A stretch of DNA of 64,000 nt from Plantago elongata (GCA_036897095.1 JAYMSP010000074.1:1-64000); one strand, 5' to 3'; positions 51,176-63,560 are shown, counted from the stretch's first letter. Translations and numbers: made by a program. Notes: generated by a model from the letters alone, not told the origin.

Positions 51176-52679
51176 AACGGGCCAGGTGGGTCTACGACTG
51201 GCTCTATTAACACCTCAACGAGTAGTGTGAGAGGTATGATGGGTCTTTCAAATTCGTAACCTCGACGAACTAACAAGAGGATGCCGCAGCCCAAGTGACA
51301 CAGGTAGAGGCCCAAAACATTACTTTCCAGTGTCAGTCAATTAATGGACTATCTCGTTGGACTTTACACTAAATGGCTCTTTACCCATTATATTCTTAAG
51401 CATATATTCGAATAATATTTGTTTGGTAGAGCATTCTGCATTTGAGTACAGTATCTCTCTCCGAAGTCCGAATCCAAACTATGATGTATTGATGTGTTTT
51501 CAACATTACCTTCATTCGAAAAATTAGAAACCAAATTTATACGTACGTGATCAGCAGCACATGTATGAGATATACAGTGTGCTGATTTTGCACCTTTAGT
51601 ATGCATATGAAATAGCTCCCCTGTTGTGAGAGGATTATGCAATAAGTTAGATAATCTTGTACGCAGTCGATTTAAGGTTGTGTTCTGTTTAATTGAAATT
51701 TACTGGACTGGATTGAATAAGGTATAAATTATAGTTAAGTCCAATTGAACTAAATTGGATTGAACTGAAGTAATTTTTAGTTGAAGATAACATAATCTAA
51801 ATATGTCCACAAACCATTTTTTTGAATATCCGTGCTATATTAAGTTTGTCACTAACTATGCACCTTATTTGATGAATATATGGTTAATATTCTCTTATGC
51901 CCCATATAAACAGAAATATTACTTTAACACTAAAAGTTACTCATTTTCACATTCTATTATTTATTTTAATTTTTAATTTTAACGTGTGAATTACTTAGAA
52001 CTGAGTATAATTTTATGAAGATATTTGAAGGACTGATTAAAAAATAATTTGAATTAAAATTTTTAATTTAAATTGATTTCTAAATAGACACTTATTGAGA
52101 TATGATTTTATGGATAAAAATTGATGAATTGTATTCATAACGTTGAGAAGTAAAACAAAATAGCAGCCCTAAACGTGTGTTGAATTTTATCTTAAGAAAT
52201 GATCTAGTCAAACATTGTTACGTACGGCGTCCAATAAATCTTCTTCTTATACTTGTTGAGGTAGCAGAGGTGAAAAATATGATGAGTTTGTCAAACCTAG
52301 TACTGAAAAAGCACCTTAAATTACATGAATGAGTGTGTTTTTGTCAGATGATAGAGACTCTTGATGTTATGTTGCCTATGAGCATAGGCCATAACCAGAG
52401 AGTACAAAATACGTGTCAAGCTTACTGAGATCGTCTTTCCTTTTTATCTTTCCCCGAATCCAAAACGAAGAAGTGACTGTAACATGATAAATACTCAGTG
52501 CGTACTATTCTTTCAACACTTTCTAAATTACTCCCTTGTTTTACATGGTGTACGTGAACGATGTGACCATGGTTTTTCAGTTTCAAATTTTGTATAATGT
52601 GATTTTAATGACAACCTCTTGTGAATTAGGACTTTGAATAGATCTGACCCCCTTATATGTGTACGTACACCAATACACC
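51176..52679. other. Intergenic, repeat family C copy
   Basis: A slightly richer stretch at 51176-51310 is unrecognised. At 51676-51815 a repeat with TGTTCTGTTTAATTGAAAT and TGAACTGAAG words matches those near 31.7 and 53.7 kb. The rest is AT-rich with no gene. Confidence 0.4.
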
Positions 52680-53470
52680 ATGGTATGTACTAGACCTCAT
52701 GTTGCACATCCTATAAGTATAACTAGCAGGCACATAATCTAGGACTATAACATTGAAGGAAATCAAATGGATATTAAGATACTTGACAGGAAGTAAATAC
52801 GGTGGCATTGATTTCATACATAAAATGGAGTATTTAAGCTATTTTCATGAAGGTTTTGTAGACTATAACTAAGCATGGAACTTATACCTCAAATTGGGGT
52901 AGTATGATTTCTTGGCTTGGAAGGATTTGCAATCAAGGTGGAGATTGAGAAGTTGTGAGAGCTTCAAGGATGTGTATGCAAATTAGAAATGATAAAGGGC
53001 TTGGTAATAGCTCATGCGATATTATAAACGTGCAACTTTCAACTAACGGTTTGGATGTGGAGTACCATGAATCATTGATTAGAATCAGTTAGAAGATCCA
53101 ACGGGTTATGCTACTCAAAGCTTGATATGTCTCTTGTATATAGTAAAATCTTTGTATGTTCGACTTAATTAGTTGTGATATTTCAATATTGTTGCAATCC
53201 TGCTGCAATAGAGAGTAGGGTAGAGATAACTATTCAATTAGGTTGAGATGGACATAGCAATTTGGTAGATGTCGTCGTGATTTGCATAAGTCAGAGCGTC
53301 GATAATTCTTTATAACTTTATCCGGTGAATTAGTGAATTAAAGTTGTTCTCCGATGGATGTAGATTGCTAAGTGCAATCGAACCGCATAATACTTGCATT
53401 CTTTCATTTATGTTCTTCGTTCTTGCTTGATTAATCAAGCTAGTTAAGTGTGCTTGGTTCATTAAATAGT
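52680..53470 (+). mobile_element. Ty1/copia retroelement fossil (end of RT/RNase H and LTR-like 3' part)
   Basis: Conceptual translation shows remnants typical of the end of copia polyproteins: TRPHVAHPISITSRH (family TRPDIAHAVxxVSRY), then KEIKWILRYLTGSKYGG, then a decayed RNase H region to about 53130. The following 53100-53470 resembles copia 3' LTR sequence (short AT-rich text with TTATCCGGTGAATTAGTG and ATGTTCTTCGTTCTTGC). It is broken, with many breaks, and only this end is left. It looks old. Confidence 0.7.
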
Positions 53471-53699
53471 GAAATCAGATATATAGTGTTGATCTTTAAT
53501 TTGGAAGTTGATTATCCAACAATATCGAATGTGGATTCCACATCTTGGTGTAACAAACTAACGTGATATGAGACTTGATCTTATGGACGTCTCTTTGCAT
53601 ATTATACAAAGAAGAGGAAGTGCATTGTAGTCGACTACACATTGTGATCGATGTGCATATTACACATGCTATATATTAGTATGGTCCAATACATCAAAA

Positions 53700-53812
53700 T
53701 TAAGGTTATATTTTATTCAATTAGAATTTACTCAAATATCGTAAAAAGTATTATTAAATTAAGTTGAACTGAAGTAGTTTTTAGGACTAAAAGATTTAAA
53801 GGAGAGTTAACT
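53700..53812. repeat. Repeat family C copy
   Basis: TATTCAATTAGAATTTACT and TAAGTTGAACTGAAGTAGTTTTTAG match the words in the copies at 31.7, 42.7 and 51.7 kb. Non-coding. Confidence 0.45.
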
Positions 53813-54057
53813 TGAAGTTTGATGAGTAGAGTTGATGAATGTATCTGCATAATGATGATGCTTTGGGGAAGGTGAATGAAAGAAGAAAGAGTGAGTTAGT
53901 TGTGCCTCGGAAAGGAGCTAAACTTGACAACGCAGCACGTGTAAATAAATCTATCCAACCCCAAGACAAATACCAGTCAAACTACTGGAAATCATACTTC
54001 ATACATGATGGTGGCCGTGAGTTTAAATTGAAGTTTAAAATAAACGATCAAGTATAA

Positions 54058-54873
54058 AGAGTGTGCGTTTTATCATCAGAATGTTTAATGTTTAATTTGT
54101 ATATAACGGATAATACATAAAAAGAAAACTTATGTATGATTTTCTTTTTCATATGGGATCAACAAAATCAAGGCTTATGTATATATCTTCATCATCATGT
54201 TCCTTCCTTTCATTCCTTCATGTTAGATTACAGTCCTCTTAGCTACTACCTAGTTGTAATAATAATCGTACATGCATATGTACTCTCGAGATCAGGGTTT
54301 CAATCAATCCATTTACTCCATCATCTGCTTGCCTGCATATATCTACTCCAGTCATTTCTATCCGTATCCTGCTAGAAAATGGCATTTCTATATCTTGAAA
54401 CTTGTAATTCTTTATTTACTCCCCCAACTACTAGCAAGCAACCAACATTCACAATTTTGACTACTTAATTACGCTTTTTGGTAATTTATTTAAGAGATTT
54501 TTAAGTTCTAGTAGCAATTAAGGGTGTATTTTGTACTAAGATTTTAGTTGATCAGAAAATCGGGTTAAAAATAATTACTTTAATTCGATTTTCTAAATTA
54601 AAATTTTATATCAATCACCTCTTAAAATGACATGAACATCTCACAAGACTCAAATAACCCTACTGGGTGATGTTGTACACAACTGTTTAATTAGCTAACT
54701 ATTTTAGCATGTCGAGTTTGTGTTGTATTGAAAGATAGGAGAAAGTTAGGCACTAACTTATACCGATCTGTCTAGAACAAATCGAACTATGACTTAAAAT
54801 CAAAGAGGTGTGTCAAATTTAGACAAATTAAATCACAGTTAATAGTTTAATACCCTATCTTCTTAATTTTTGG
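54058..54873. other. Intergenic upstream of the small candidate gene
   Basis: AT-rich with no recognised repeat or gene. The last part is probably a promoter, since a strong TATA box follows. Confidence 0.4.
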
Positions 54874-54883
54874 TATATAAAAA
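54874..54883 (+). promoter_or_regulatory. TATA box of a candidate small-protein gene
   Basis: TATATAAAAA about 108 bases before the ATG at 54991, followed by a pyrimidine-rich leader (TTCTTCTCCTGCTTTT) such as plant 5' UTRs have. Confidence 0.5.
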
Positions 54884-54990
54884 AAGGAACGCAAAATTCT
54901 TCTCCTGCTTTTATCACATTCCTTCAGAATCTCACTTCACTGTAGCTAGTAAGTAGCTACCACTTCATCCTTACTTTACTTTGAAAAGAA

Positions 54991-55176
54991 ATGGACGCTT
55001 ACTACTTGCAATGCTCATTCAAACCCTCTCTAAATGTTGATGAATTGGCCTTTTCTGACCTAAGATATAATCAACCCCGTTTAAATGTAAACTTGATGAC
55101 TGCAGCCAGTCAGCCACTTAGAATTGAGTTTCCATTGAGTTTAAGACAATTGGAACCTATTGATTGCATTAATTAA
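54991..55176 (+). CDS. Candidate small protein gene, 61 aa, unknown function
   Basis: The frame starts in a good context (GAAATGGAC) behind a clear TATA box and leader, and codes for 61 residues (MDAYYLQCSFKPSLNVDELA to the C-terminal PIDCIN). No signal peptide or membrane segment; the composition looks like a real protein (few repeats, mixed polar and hydrophobic residues). I recognise no family. It could be the first exon of a longer gene, a short plant-specific protein, or chance. The promoter-like features make it worth keeping. Confidence 0.4.
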   Translation: MDAYYLQCSFKPSLNVDELAFSDLRYNQPRLNVNLMTAASQPLRIEFPLSLRQLEPIDCIN

Positions 55177-56234
55177 TTTATTATATGGTTTAGTACTGTC
55201 TGATGTTAGAAGTGGTTTGAGTAAGAGATGAAACATAATACATGGTGCAGTGTGTTTTATGTTTTGTAGTATAGATCAAGGAAAAAGGACATTATCATAA
55301 ATTTATGTTAACTATCTGTCTATCACAGTATTATAAGTAGTACTCGCACTGAACTTATGTATAGCTACTCCACCAATAGATGATCCTCAAAGAGGAACAT
55401 ATATAATTTTTTTTAAATACTTGTAGTATCTTAACTTGTTTTATATATAGTATTTTGTAACCAAATTAATCATAAATCTTGAAGTGGATTTATACGTAAG
55501 CTACTCCAAACTGAAGTAGTATTTGTGCAATATGATATTTTATGAGACTATATGAAGTCAGGAAGGCAGTACATAAAAAGTAGGGATTTGGTTTCTAAGA
55601 AGAAAAAACATAGGAAACTTGAGAAGAAACAAACCACCAACAGAAAGTAACCTAAAAACCTTCTTTCCTTCAACAACAAGTGATGATGAACATGATTGTG
55701 AGACAAGTTATCAGATCTGCAACAAGATGCATAATTCATTCATTCTGGAAATAAAATTGAGACTTGAAGAAAAAGAATTATAAAAAGGTAGGAGGAGTAA
55801 TGAATATATTTATTTGATAGAATTGGAATTATAGTACTAGTATATTTTTATTGAATTAATCAAGTTCCAAAAAGGAAGTAGTAATTAAACTTGCAAGAAA
55901 GCTATTCTCATAAAATGATCATCAGCAAACCACAAAAGAATTCATGATTTTGTACATCCATTTTTCACCCCTCTTCAACCATCATCATCAAAAACCATAT
56001 TCTAGCTAGCTAGACCATATCATATTTAATTAACAGTAGTACCATAAACTCAACTAAACAAGATACTTCAAAGAAGAAGAAAAAAAACACTTTTTTGGAA
56101 CATGATTAATTATCAATGCAGCTAGAAACGCAAAGCAATTCAATTCGCAGTAACTTGTGAAATTACAACCTTACTGTTAAACTCTCTCTCCGTCTCCTAG
56201 AGAAACCAGGTCAACATTCGGGTCGAGCTTTCTC
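55177..56234. other. Intergenic and 3' UTR region of the AHL gene
   Basis: Up to about 55900 nothing is recognised. The last 200-300 bases before 56235 probably form the 3' UTR of the minus-strand AHL gene. The open frame at 55548-55739 is not convincing. Confidence 0.4.
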
Positions 56235-57149
56235 CTAAAACGGAGGACGACCCGTCGCCCAATAGGCCGCTTCGGCCGGCAAAGAGTTTATCATATTCTG
56301 CGGCATCCCTTGAAACATATTTCCATTTGGATCACCCATCATACCCTGCTGACCGCCACCCATCCCGGGTGGCGATCCAATCTGCCCCCCGCTGCCCGAA
56401 ACCGCAGCAACGGGTGTCTCCTCTTCCTCTAGTGGCAGCCTCTCATACGCTGCGTTCCCAAACGACGCGGCCATAATCACAACCGGGCCAGATGCCAGGA
56501 GCTGCCCCACCACGGTCCCACCCACGACCTGGCCCTGCCCGCCCGCCAGGTATATAGTAAGCCCGGACGCAGCTGGAGGAGCTGGAGGAGGAAGAAAAGA
56601 ACCCGAAAGCGAAAGTATCTCGAACCTTCCGTGGAGTGTGACTACTTGGCCTGGAGCGGCCGGCTGACGGAGAGTGACGTTGGTGACCGTGCCGCTGCCG
56701 CTTAGTATGCAAACACCCCTCTGCCTCCTGGTTGCAAATGTGGATATGCTGTCCTGGATATCGCATCCGTTTGCGATTTCCATGACATGGGATCTGAGAG
56801 CGTTCGCGCTGTCCCGGGTGATTATGATCGGGGGTTTCGGCTTGTTTTTGGACCCTGCGGGTCGGCCTCGTGGACGACGGGTTACCTCTCCTTGCTCGTT
56901 GGTGATAGGGACGAGTTCCTTGCTGTCAGGAGTGGTGGTGGAGGTAGGGAGAGTGGAGTCGTAGTTGTCGTCACGATCTCTTTTGAGGTTGTTGTTGTTT
57001 TTGTTCATGATGGGGGTTTGCAGTTGCTCGATTTGATGATCGGGGTTTTGGTGGTGTTGCTGCTGCTGGAACTGGTGGTGGTGGTGCAGCTGGAGATCAC
57101 GAGCATGGAATGGTGGTGGGAGCGGTCGACCGTGAGCTAGCTGATCCAT
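56235..57149 (-). CDS. AT-hook motif nuclear-localized protein (AHL, clade A, intronless)
   Basis: A single exon of 304 aa. A His/Gln-rich start (residues 20-45) is followed by a basic stretch, the AT-hook [17 protein letters not shown] (91-107), and the PPC/DUF296 domain (about 118-250) with [15 protein letters not shown] (175-189) and the [21 protein letters not shown] core. A Gly/Met-rich tail ends ATGRPPF. One AT-hook, the GRFEIL motif and no introns define the clade A AHLs (AHL15-29). These bind the minor groove of AT-rich DNA, form trimers through the PPC domain, and repress growth genes, flowering and hypocotyl elongation. The gene is much richer in G and C than its surroundings, normal for this family. 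Its leader contains a tRNA-like segment at 57178-57201. Confidence 0.95.
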   Translation of the reverse strand: MDQLAHGRPLPPPFHARDLQLHHHHQFQQQQHHQNPDHQIEQLQTPIMNKNNNNLKRDRDDNYDSTLPTSTTTPDSKELVPITNEQGEVTRRPRGRPAGSKNKPKPPIIITRDSANALRSHVMEIANGCDIQDSISTFATRRQRGVCILSGSGTVTNVTLRQPAAPGQVVTLHGRFEILSLSGSFLPPPAPPAASGLTIYLAGGQGQVVGGTVVGQLLASGPVVIMAASFGNAAYERLPLEEEETPVAAVSGSGGQIGSPPGMGGGQQGMMGDPNGNMFQGMPQNMINSLPAEAAYWATGRPPF

Positions 57150-57177
57150 CTGTTCAACTTATGTACTGTACTTAAAT

Positions 57178-57201
57178 TGGTATCAGAGCTAGGTTTCGAT
57201 T
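57178..57201 (-). other. Initiator tRNA-Met 3'-end-like segment in the AHL leader
   Basis: On the minus strand these 24 bases read as the last part of plant initiator tRNA-Met, from the T loop (ATCGAAACC) through the acceptor strand (CTCTGATA) to the terminal CCA, with 22 of 24 matches to the tRNA as I recall it. On the plus strand the same bases are the TGGTATCAGAGC primer-binding site of copia retroelements. It begins 28 bases upstream of the AHL ATG. Confidence 0.6.
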
Positions 57202-57670
57202 TCGACCGTTTATAAAGGAAATCTGGTTGAATTCCGGTTTCTTGGCAAACGGAGGGGGAATTGAGGTAGGAAATGATGTTTTGAAAAGGAATAATTAGCT
57301 AAAGGAGATGTAGATAGTATGAACAAGAGTGAAGAGGATTTGAGGTGAGTTAATTGCCATATGAATGATAGTGATGAGTAGATGAAGTTAAGATTAAAGT
57401 ATTGGTGGGTTTTGGGAATGGATGGTGAGGTTTTGGGAGAGGGATTAGTGAAGGTTTGGGTTAGGGTTAGGTCAATGGAATAGAACAAGTGAAGAATGTG
57501 AAGGAGAAAGGAGAGGAAAAGGAAATGGATTGTGATGGAAATGATGAGAGTGAATGGGAGATGAAGAAGGAAGGAAGATGAAATCAAAGGGTTCAAGTTG
57601 GTAAAATGGACAGCGTGCGCATGGCCGCATGGGCGGTGCCGGTAGGACCCATATCCTCTCTCTCAATTGT
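57202..57670 (-). promoter_or_regulatory. Pyrimidine-rich leader/promoter region of the AHL gene
   Basis: On the coding (minus) strand this is a long run of C and T (TCTTCCTTCCTTCTTCATC and similar), typical of plant 5' UTRs and core promoters. An open frame at 57210-57596 is a by-product of this composition and is not called a gene. No clear TATA box. Confidence 0.45.
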
Positions 57671-60600
57671 CTACCCCTCTTTTAATTTACCCTCTCTAGT
57701 TACTTACACATAAACTTTGAGTTAATATTCTCACTAACATGTCTTGGAGATGTGGATTTGAGAGCTTATTACATCATGGGTGCAATTATTTGTGCATTTC
57801 TTACATAGAATTTGAGAGGATACATGTATTTATATGTATTTTTTATTAGTTGTATAGTGTCGTACGACTATTATGTATTACAATCGACTTCATATGTTAT
57901 ATTATACTTATATTTAATACGTTTATATGTTGTACTGTACAACACTCAAAAAAACCAATATAAAATATTACATCATGTATCATAGTTTATACGTACTAGG
58001 AAGGTTTTACACATCAGTTACTTCAATATCTCATCATTGAGCCATATGAGTATGAATTTCAGAGTTGAATCAAGTACATACGATAAGGCTTAATATTATT
58101 GGTTTAGATGATAATCGATTTTTTTTGTTGTTGTTCTTTTAAAGTTCTTGAATATATAAAATATGTGGTTCTTAACGAGTTGACAATGTAATGAAGCTTG
58201 TTACATGATTAATTTTGAAATTTTATGTATTAATGTACAAGAAATTACATGTGTTCGGTAATAGTTATACGATTAATAAACTCCAACATATCGAACGTAC
58301 TATGTTGATGTTCATAGATCATGTTGTTACATAAATTATTATATAGTGAAGTACACTAACGATTATAAAAATTGAGTACAGTGTAAAGTAATAAGACTTT
58401 GGCTCAAATTATTTAATGTTAGTCATTTTTATAATATAATCTTATTACATAAATCTTACCGAAACCAAATTTATGTGATGAGATTACATAAATCTATCTT
58501 GTGATATATGTAATCTTCCGGTCACGTGTTGATGGTTCAACAAAATATAAATACTATTACTACTTCTGTTTGAAAATCCGACAAATTTAACCGCCAAAGC
58601 TATTTATCAATGAATGGTCGATTATTAAAATTCATCCTGCTAGTATAGTAAATTCTTGAGTGGGCTTGTGACATGTTTCATCCGAGGTTGATTAAATTAG
58701 GTAACAAACACACTATTCTACACAAGTTGTAACCTAACCTGACTACTATTAACCTTTTCCGTCATTTGCACAAATAAAAATGGAATGTTGATATTAGTAT
58801 TACTTTTAGAATTTGAAAGCAACCAAAAATTAGTTACTTTTGCCTTTCGCCACAAATGTGAGTGATAATTGAATGAAATACTAATGGATACTGGTAGAGG
58901 ACAAGAGGATATAGTTGTGGACAGGGTTAATATTGGGCCCAATAGCTTTGGTCAAGAAGAGGAAAAAGTGGGAGCGTTACAAAATAATACATCACCAAGG
59001 AACCAATCCATCCAAAATTGTGCCCGAAAGTTGTAAAGATCCCCTGAATTTACGTTATTAAGGCAAATTTTGTATTTTTATGGGGGCAAATTAAAATTCA
59101 AGTTATAAGTATATGGTTGTTAGGGTAACGACAAATGAAGAAATTAGAAAGAGAGTCCACATGTGGGTCATGGGAAATTGCAAAATGAGACCCACCACAC
59201 ATTACAATATTACTATCTTACACACAAAACAATGGGATGGGGTCAGGGCTCACTCAGTCAGGCCGTGTCTAAAGGGCGCCTCTTTCTCTCTCCCAAAACC
59301 CCCTCACTTCACTCCAATTATTCATTTCTACCCCGCCCTCTTGGACCGAAATATCTCGGTTATTAAGATTCGACTCCGTTTAGAAGATAATATGAATCAT
59401 AATATATTTAAAAAGTAAATAAACAATGAGTAATAATGAAAAGTATTTGATATAACCATCGGTCATTCTAAAGTATTTTTAGACTTTAATTAAAACGACG
59501 ATTCTTCACATACAAAAGTAAATTTTATGTTTCAATTTACAATGACAATAAATTAAATACGCGTGAAGGTTCATGAAGAACGCACAAATACATACTAGGA
59601 CTAGTGTGAAATCAAAGTTTCATGGCCATACGTAATTAAGAAAATATTTTGATTTGAATGGTTAGGACAATGAAGCGCAACTAAGTGGGTAATACGTTTC
59701 ACCTTTAATAAATATGTCGGGAGTTTGAGTTACTCTTTAACCGTTTTAATAAAAAATGATTGGAGCGGCTAGTTACAAGAGAGTTCTTTATTTACTTTCT
59801 TAAGTTTGACATGGCAAAATAGTTCGTATCTCATCAACTAATTAATTGCATGGAGTATAAGAAATGCTCTAAGTGAAAATGCAACTCGAAAACAAAGCTA
59901 TCACAATAAGAATTGTTCGAGACAATCATGACCACAAACGTATAAATGTACAAGTGAACCGCCACCTCCACACCCGTTTTTATTTATAAAATTAAAAAAG
60001 AACAACTGAATATATTCTATTCTTGAACTTTTGTCGTTGAGGAAACACCACTTAAGTTGGTGCATCTACGAGCCCATATAATTGAGTGTCTTTGACATGC
60101 ATTTTAAATAAGTATAATGGTTGAGAATGAACAAATAAAGCAATGAAACATGAATTCAAAACAAACTCAGTCGACTTTTTTACATTGTTAACACTTAACA
60201 CTAAGCTAGTAGCCAACACTTAGTTTATCAATATCAGCAAATCGATCATCTTCATAAACAAAGTACCATGATGATTGTAAGAATCACATTCAGGAAACAT
60301 AGAATGAAACTTTTAAATGAGGATCCGTAATTATAAAACAACTCTTTCACTAGTGAAAGGAGATATCAGATTCCTTAATGTAACATCTCATCATTAATTG
60401 GAGTACAAAATATTGAGTAATCTAGAGTTCAAAATTAGTGAGCAGCCAATAAGAAAATACATTACTAGCTTGTAACAGAATGGATTTTTTGGCAAATGGG
60501 TCCGTAGGCATTGATCCTTGACGTGTTTCTTTGCTAAATCTGTCTTTTCTACTAGATGTATTCTTTATAATTTACCCATTAGGACAATAAAGGACCAAAA

Positions 60601-61125
60601 ATCGTATCAAAATCAATTGAGGAATTAAATAAAAAACTTTTTATTTAGATTATAATTTATAAAATTGTTCGTAAACATTGTTTAATCCGACACTAGTAGT
60701 GGATAGATATTGTTTTAGCTCCTTCAAATTTTCTAGTCCATTGGAGGAGTTGCATTGAAAATATAATTTATTCATTCAGCACATGCATGGTGATCTAATG
60801 CTCGTTTTATATGAATCCGGGGATTGAAAACAAAGGTAGAAATAGATAACATTTGTGAAATGAATAGTAATAAATATCAAGCCCACATTACCACATATAT
60901 TTACAATATATACTTTAAATGTTATTATTGAACAAAATTATTAAGAATATCTCCTCTTCAACTCAAAATTCATTAATCTAAATACAATTTTATTCTATTA
61001 AAATTATGTTTATCTTATTTTTATGTTACAATAAACTAGTTATGTTAGGTAAGGTTCTATTCAAACAAAGAGAATAGAGCCTAAATCAATAAAAATGCAT
61101 TTTATATTGGCATAGTTATAAATTT
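57671..61125. other. Gene-poor intergenic region
   Basis: 3.4 kb of AT-rich DNA upstream of the AHL gene. No gene or full repeat recognised. At 59681-59750 a faint tRNA-like pattern (AAGTGGGTAATACG, then GGGAGTTTGAGT) could be a decayed SINE. The open frame at 59113-59418 has no family resemblance. This region may hold distal AHL regulation. Confidence 0.35.
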
Positions 61126-61320
61126 TGTCTACCACTAACTTTTCATTTACATTTTCAGTTTCATGAACATTTTTTTGATAAAAAGCTCGTTGCTTTTTAA
61201 ACAAGCTATATAGATGAAAAATTAATCATGTTAGCTTGTGAAAAAAAAACTACCTTAACAGCTATCAACCTACTTTTCAGTATCCAGCTAGCTTTTCAGC
61301 TTGTTTGCTATACAGAGCCA
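61126..61320. mobile_element. MITE family B, copy 4
   Basis: From TACCACTAACTTTTCATTTAC to GCTTGTTTGCTATACAGAGCC; shares the A-tract, CTCGTTGCTTTTTAAACAAGC and AGCTAGCTTTTCAGC words with the copies at 6.5, 6.7 and 44.6 kb. Confidence 0.6.
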
Positions 61321-62412
61321 AATTTTTTATGAGTAACCATGTTAGTTAACATTATTAATATATTAATATTAGTAATTGATAAGTTTTAAAGATTAAAAGA
61401 CACAAAAGAACAAAAAAGAGGGGAAAAACACACGAAACATTTAAAATGTTGCCGTTATTGCATTGTTAAATGTCTTGTTTTCACAAATGTCTATCTCATT
61501 TTCTTCCTTCCCTCTTTATTGAACAATTGATGCAAAGCTAACTTTTCATCCAATGAAGTGATAGAATTTGATGGAATAAATATTATATATTTGCTGGTGT
61601 TAAATTAATGAACGCAATATTTAACTGAGAACCAACTGAAATTTTATTATAATACTACTACTATAAAAATTAGTTGCATAAATTTGTGGCAATGGATAAG
61701 AAGGATGATTGTAGCAAACTTTCATGCAAGACCCGTCAATCAAGTTGCAGTAGTATATAATAAGGGGTCAATGTAGTGACCAAAACATGTACAATAAAAT
61801 ATAAATCAAGCTTAATTGATGAAGTTAAACACAGTAGCTACTTTTAGAACATATTCTTTTACTACGTAAATTACGATAGTCGCTTCTTTTTTAACCTTTT
61901 GACTTGTTATTATACTAATAGTATATGTATATACAAATTTCTATCATGGCTGCCGAATTAGAGGGAGGAAATGGGTCCGTTATCTCGAAGTTTAAAACAT
62001 AAGCTTGTAACGTACGTCTAACCAAAATCTAAGTTGATCTTTGTGTTGGTAAATAATCCATCTTTCACATTATAAAGTCAATAATCTTGACTTGATCACG
62101 GTAAAGACCTTCTGAATTTTGAAAATGCAATAAACTAATTATATTCAATTCGTGACCTTAACAAAACTAACCAACATTAGTTAATTCTTTTTTATTGTTA
62201 CACATCCAATTATATTGGAATCGAGTAATTAGTGATCCATCCCATCTCAGTTTGTATATAGAATGTGTTTCAATATCTGCATCTTAATCGGTACGTGTGT
62301 TTTACATGTTATCACTTATCACATGATGTTTATAAGTTAACATATGAGCTCAATATATTTTGAAGTACACGGTTAATTTAAAATATACTAGCTAAATCAT
62401 TTATATATAATA
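61321..62412. other. Intergenic, nothing recognised
   Basis: AT-rich, no coding frame of note, no clear repeat ends. Confidence 0.35.
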
Positions 62413-62660
62413 CTTTTTCATCCCGCAAAACTTTACATTTATCATTTTTAGTTGTCTCACATAACTTTATACATTACTAAAAAAGAAAGTTACCCACCAT
62501 TAATAAATAATAAACAATTTCAAATTTACACATAAATTACACATTTTGACACTAATAATACACTTTTTCCTACCTTCTACATTTTTTATAATTATTTTAA
62601 CTTTTTACATAAAATTATGCGTCAACTCTAATGTATGAAGTTGTCCGGGACGAAGGAGTA
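62413..62660. mobile_element. Stowaway-like MITE, best-preserved copy of its family
   Basis: The right end GTCCGGGACGAAGGAGTA reversed gives TACTCCTTCGTCCCGGAC, close to the plant Stowaway terminus; the left end TTTCATCCCGCAAAACTTTAC is its degenerate partner. The body, in reverse, matches the repeats at 7.1-7.5, 20.9 and 25.5 kb (CATTACTAAAAAAG, ATTAATAAATAATAAAC). Confidence 0.7.
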
Positions 62661-63380
62661 CCAATTTAAAAGTCCATAATGTTTATTTGAGTTTTCTCTT
62701 GATATTCTAATAGGTTACCTTTTCGGATACGTACATATATAAATGGAGTAACTTTATATGATCGATGATAAATATGAGGAAGTGAAATTGGGACATTTAG
62801 GGAAGGGTCAAGAGATGCCATTGAAATAAGAAACAAAGAGGGATGGGTGTGATTGAGAACACGTACGAGTGGGTGGGTTTATCTGGCAGTCAGGGACATA
62901 CCCTAACATAAATCCCCCCCCTGTTTTGTAATATGCAAACTGATTGCTCTAACTATTTCATGAATTGCACCATTTCCCATGACTGCTATAGGATCCAATC
63001 CATGCACCAAATGCTCTACCCTCGTGTCTTATTTCCTCCCCATCTCCTTAATTCAATGCACCCTACCGGCTACCTATTTTCTCCACCATATGTCTACTTC
63101 ATGTCACAACCCGTTATCTTGTGCACTGATGCCCGATCATCCGAGCTAGACAATCAGTCATGTATGCAGTCCCGAGAACCAACATATGTGTATAAACTTG
63201 GTGTACATCGGGAACTTCTTGTTAGGTCGTATGTGCAAGACTTCTTCATGTCGATCACCCTTTACCTATATGTGAAGTTATTTTGATTTAATTAATGTTA
63301 ATAAAAATGACCCTTCTTAAAGTTAGTATTATCAAATATTACATGACCTGCCGTTAAAAATATGATGATTTTGCACCGTC
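62661..63380. other. Intergenic, unsupported open frame only
   Basis: Holds a 117-codon open frame (62933-63286) without known motifs or gene-like context. Otherwise AT-rich. Confidence 0.35.
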
Positions 63381-63387
63381 TTTTACT

Positions 63388-63560
63388 ACTATAGCTTAAT
63401 GGGGTTTGATACTAACTAATTTATTGATCCGGAGATCAACAATTGTTAGTTCAAATTGTAAGTGACTTGACTTCACTTAAGAAAGGTATTGAGTTCGAGA
63501 TTTGTGGATGTAAAAAATACCGCTGAGAGAGCCGCCTCCTGAATAAACGCACAATAGTGC
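63388..63560 (+). repeat. Possible decayed tRNA-derived SINE
   Basis: TATAGCTTAATGGGG (63391-63405) resembles a Pol III A box and TTAGTTCAAATTG (63446-63458) a B box, at a plausible distance; a G/C-richer body follows (GAGAGAGCCGCCTCC). No terminal poly(A) or target duplication was found, so this is weak. Confidence 0.25.

Noticed and set aside
53839-54057. 72-codon open frame on the plus strand
   Set aside because: Rich in Lys and Asn with no known family, starting at the edge of a repeat. Likely chance.
56443-57140. Several long frames opposite or beside the AHL gene
   Set aside because: They are in other frames of a G/C-rich, conserved AHL coding exon.
57210-57596. 128-codon open frame on the minus strand upstream of the AHL gene
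   Set aside because: It is made of Ser, Leu, Phe, Ile and Pro only because the leader is a pyrimidine tract; no domain, and it lies in the expected AHL 5' UTR or promoter.
59681-59750. tRNA-like A/B box pattern
   Set aside because: The match to Pol III boxes is weak, the intervening length is poorly defined, and no target duplication is visible.
62933-63286. 117-codon open frame on the plus strand
   Set aside because: No recognisable motif, no promoter-like sequence in front of it, and a composition like translated AT-rich DNA. Kept only as a note.
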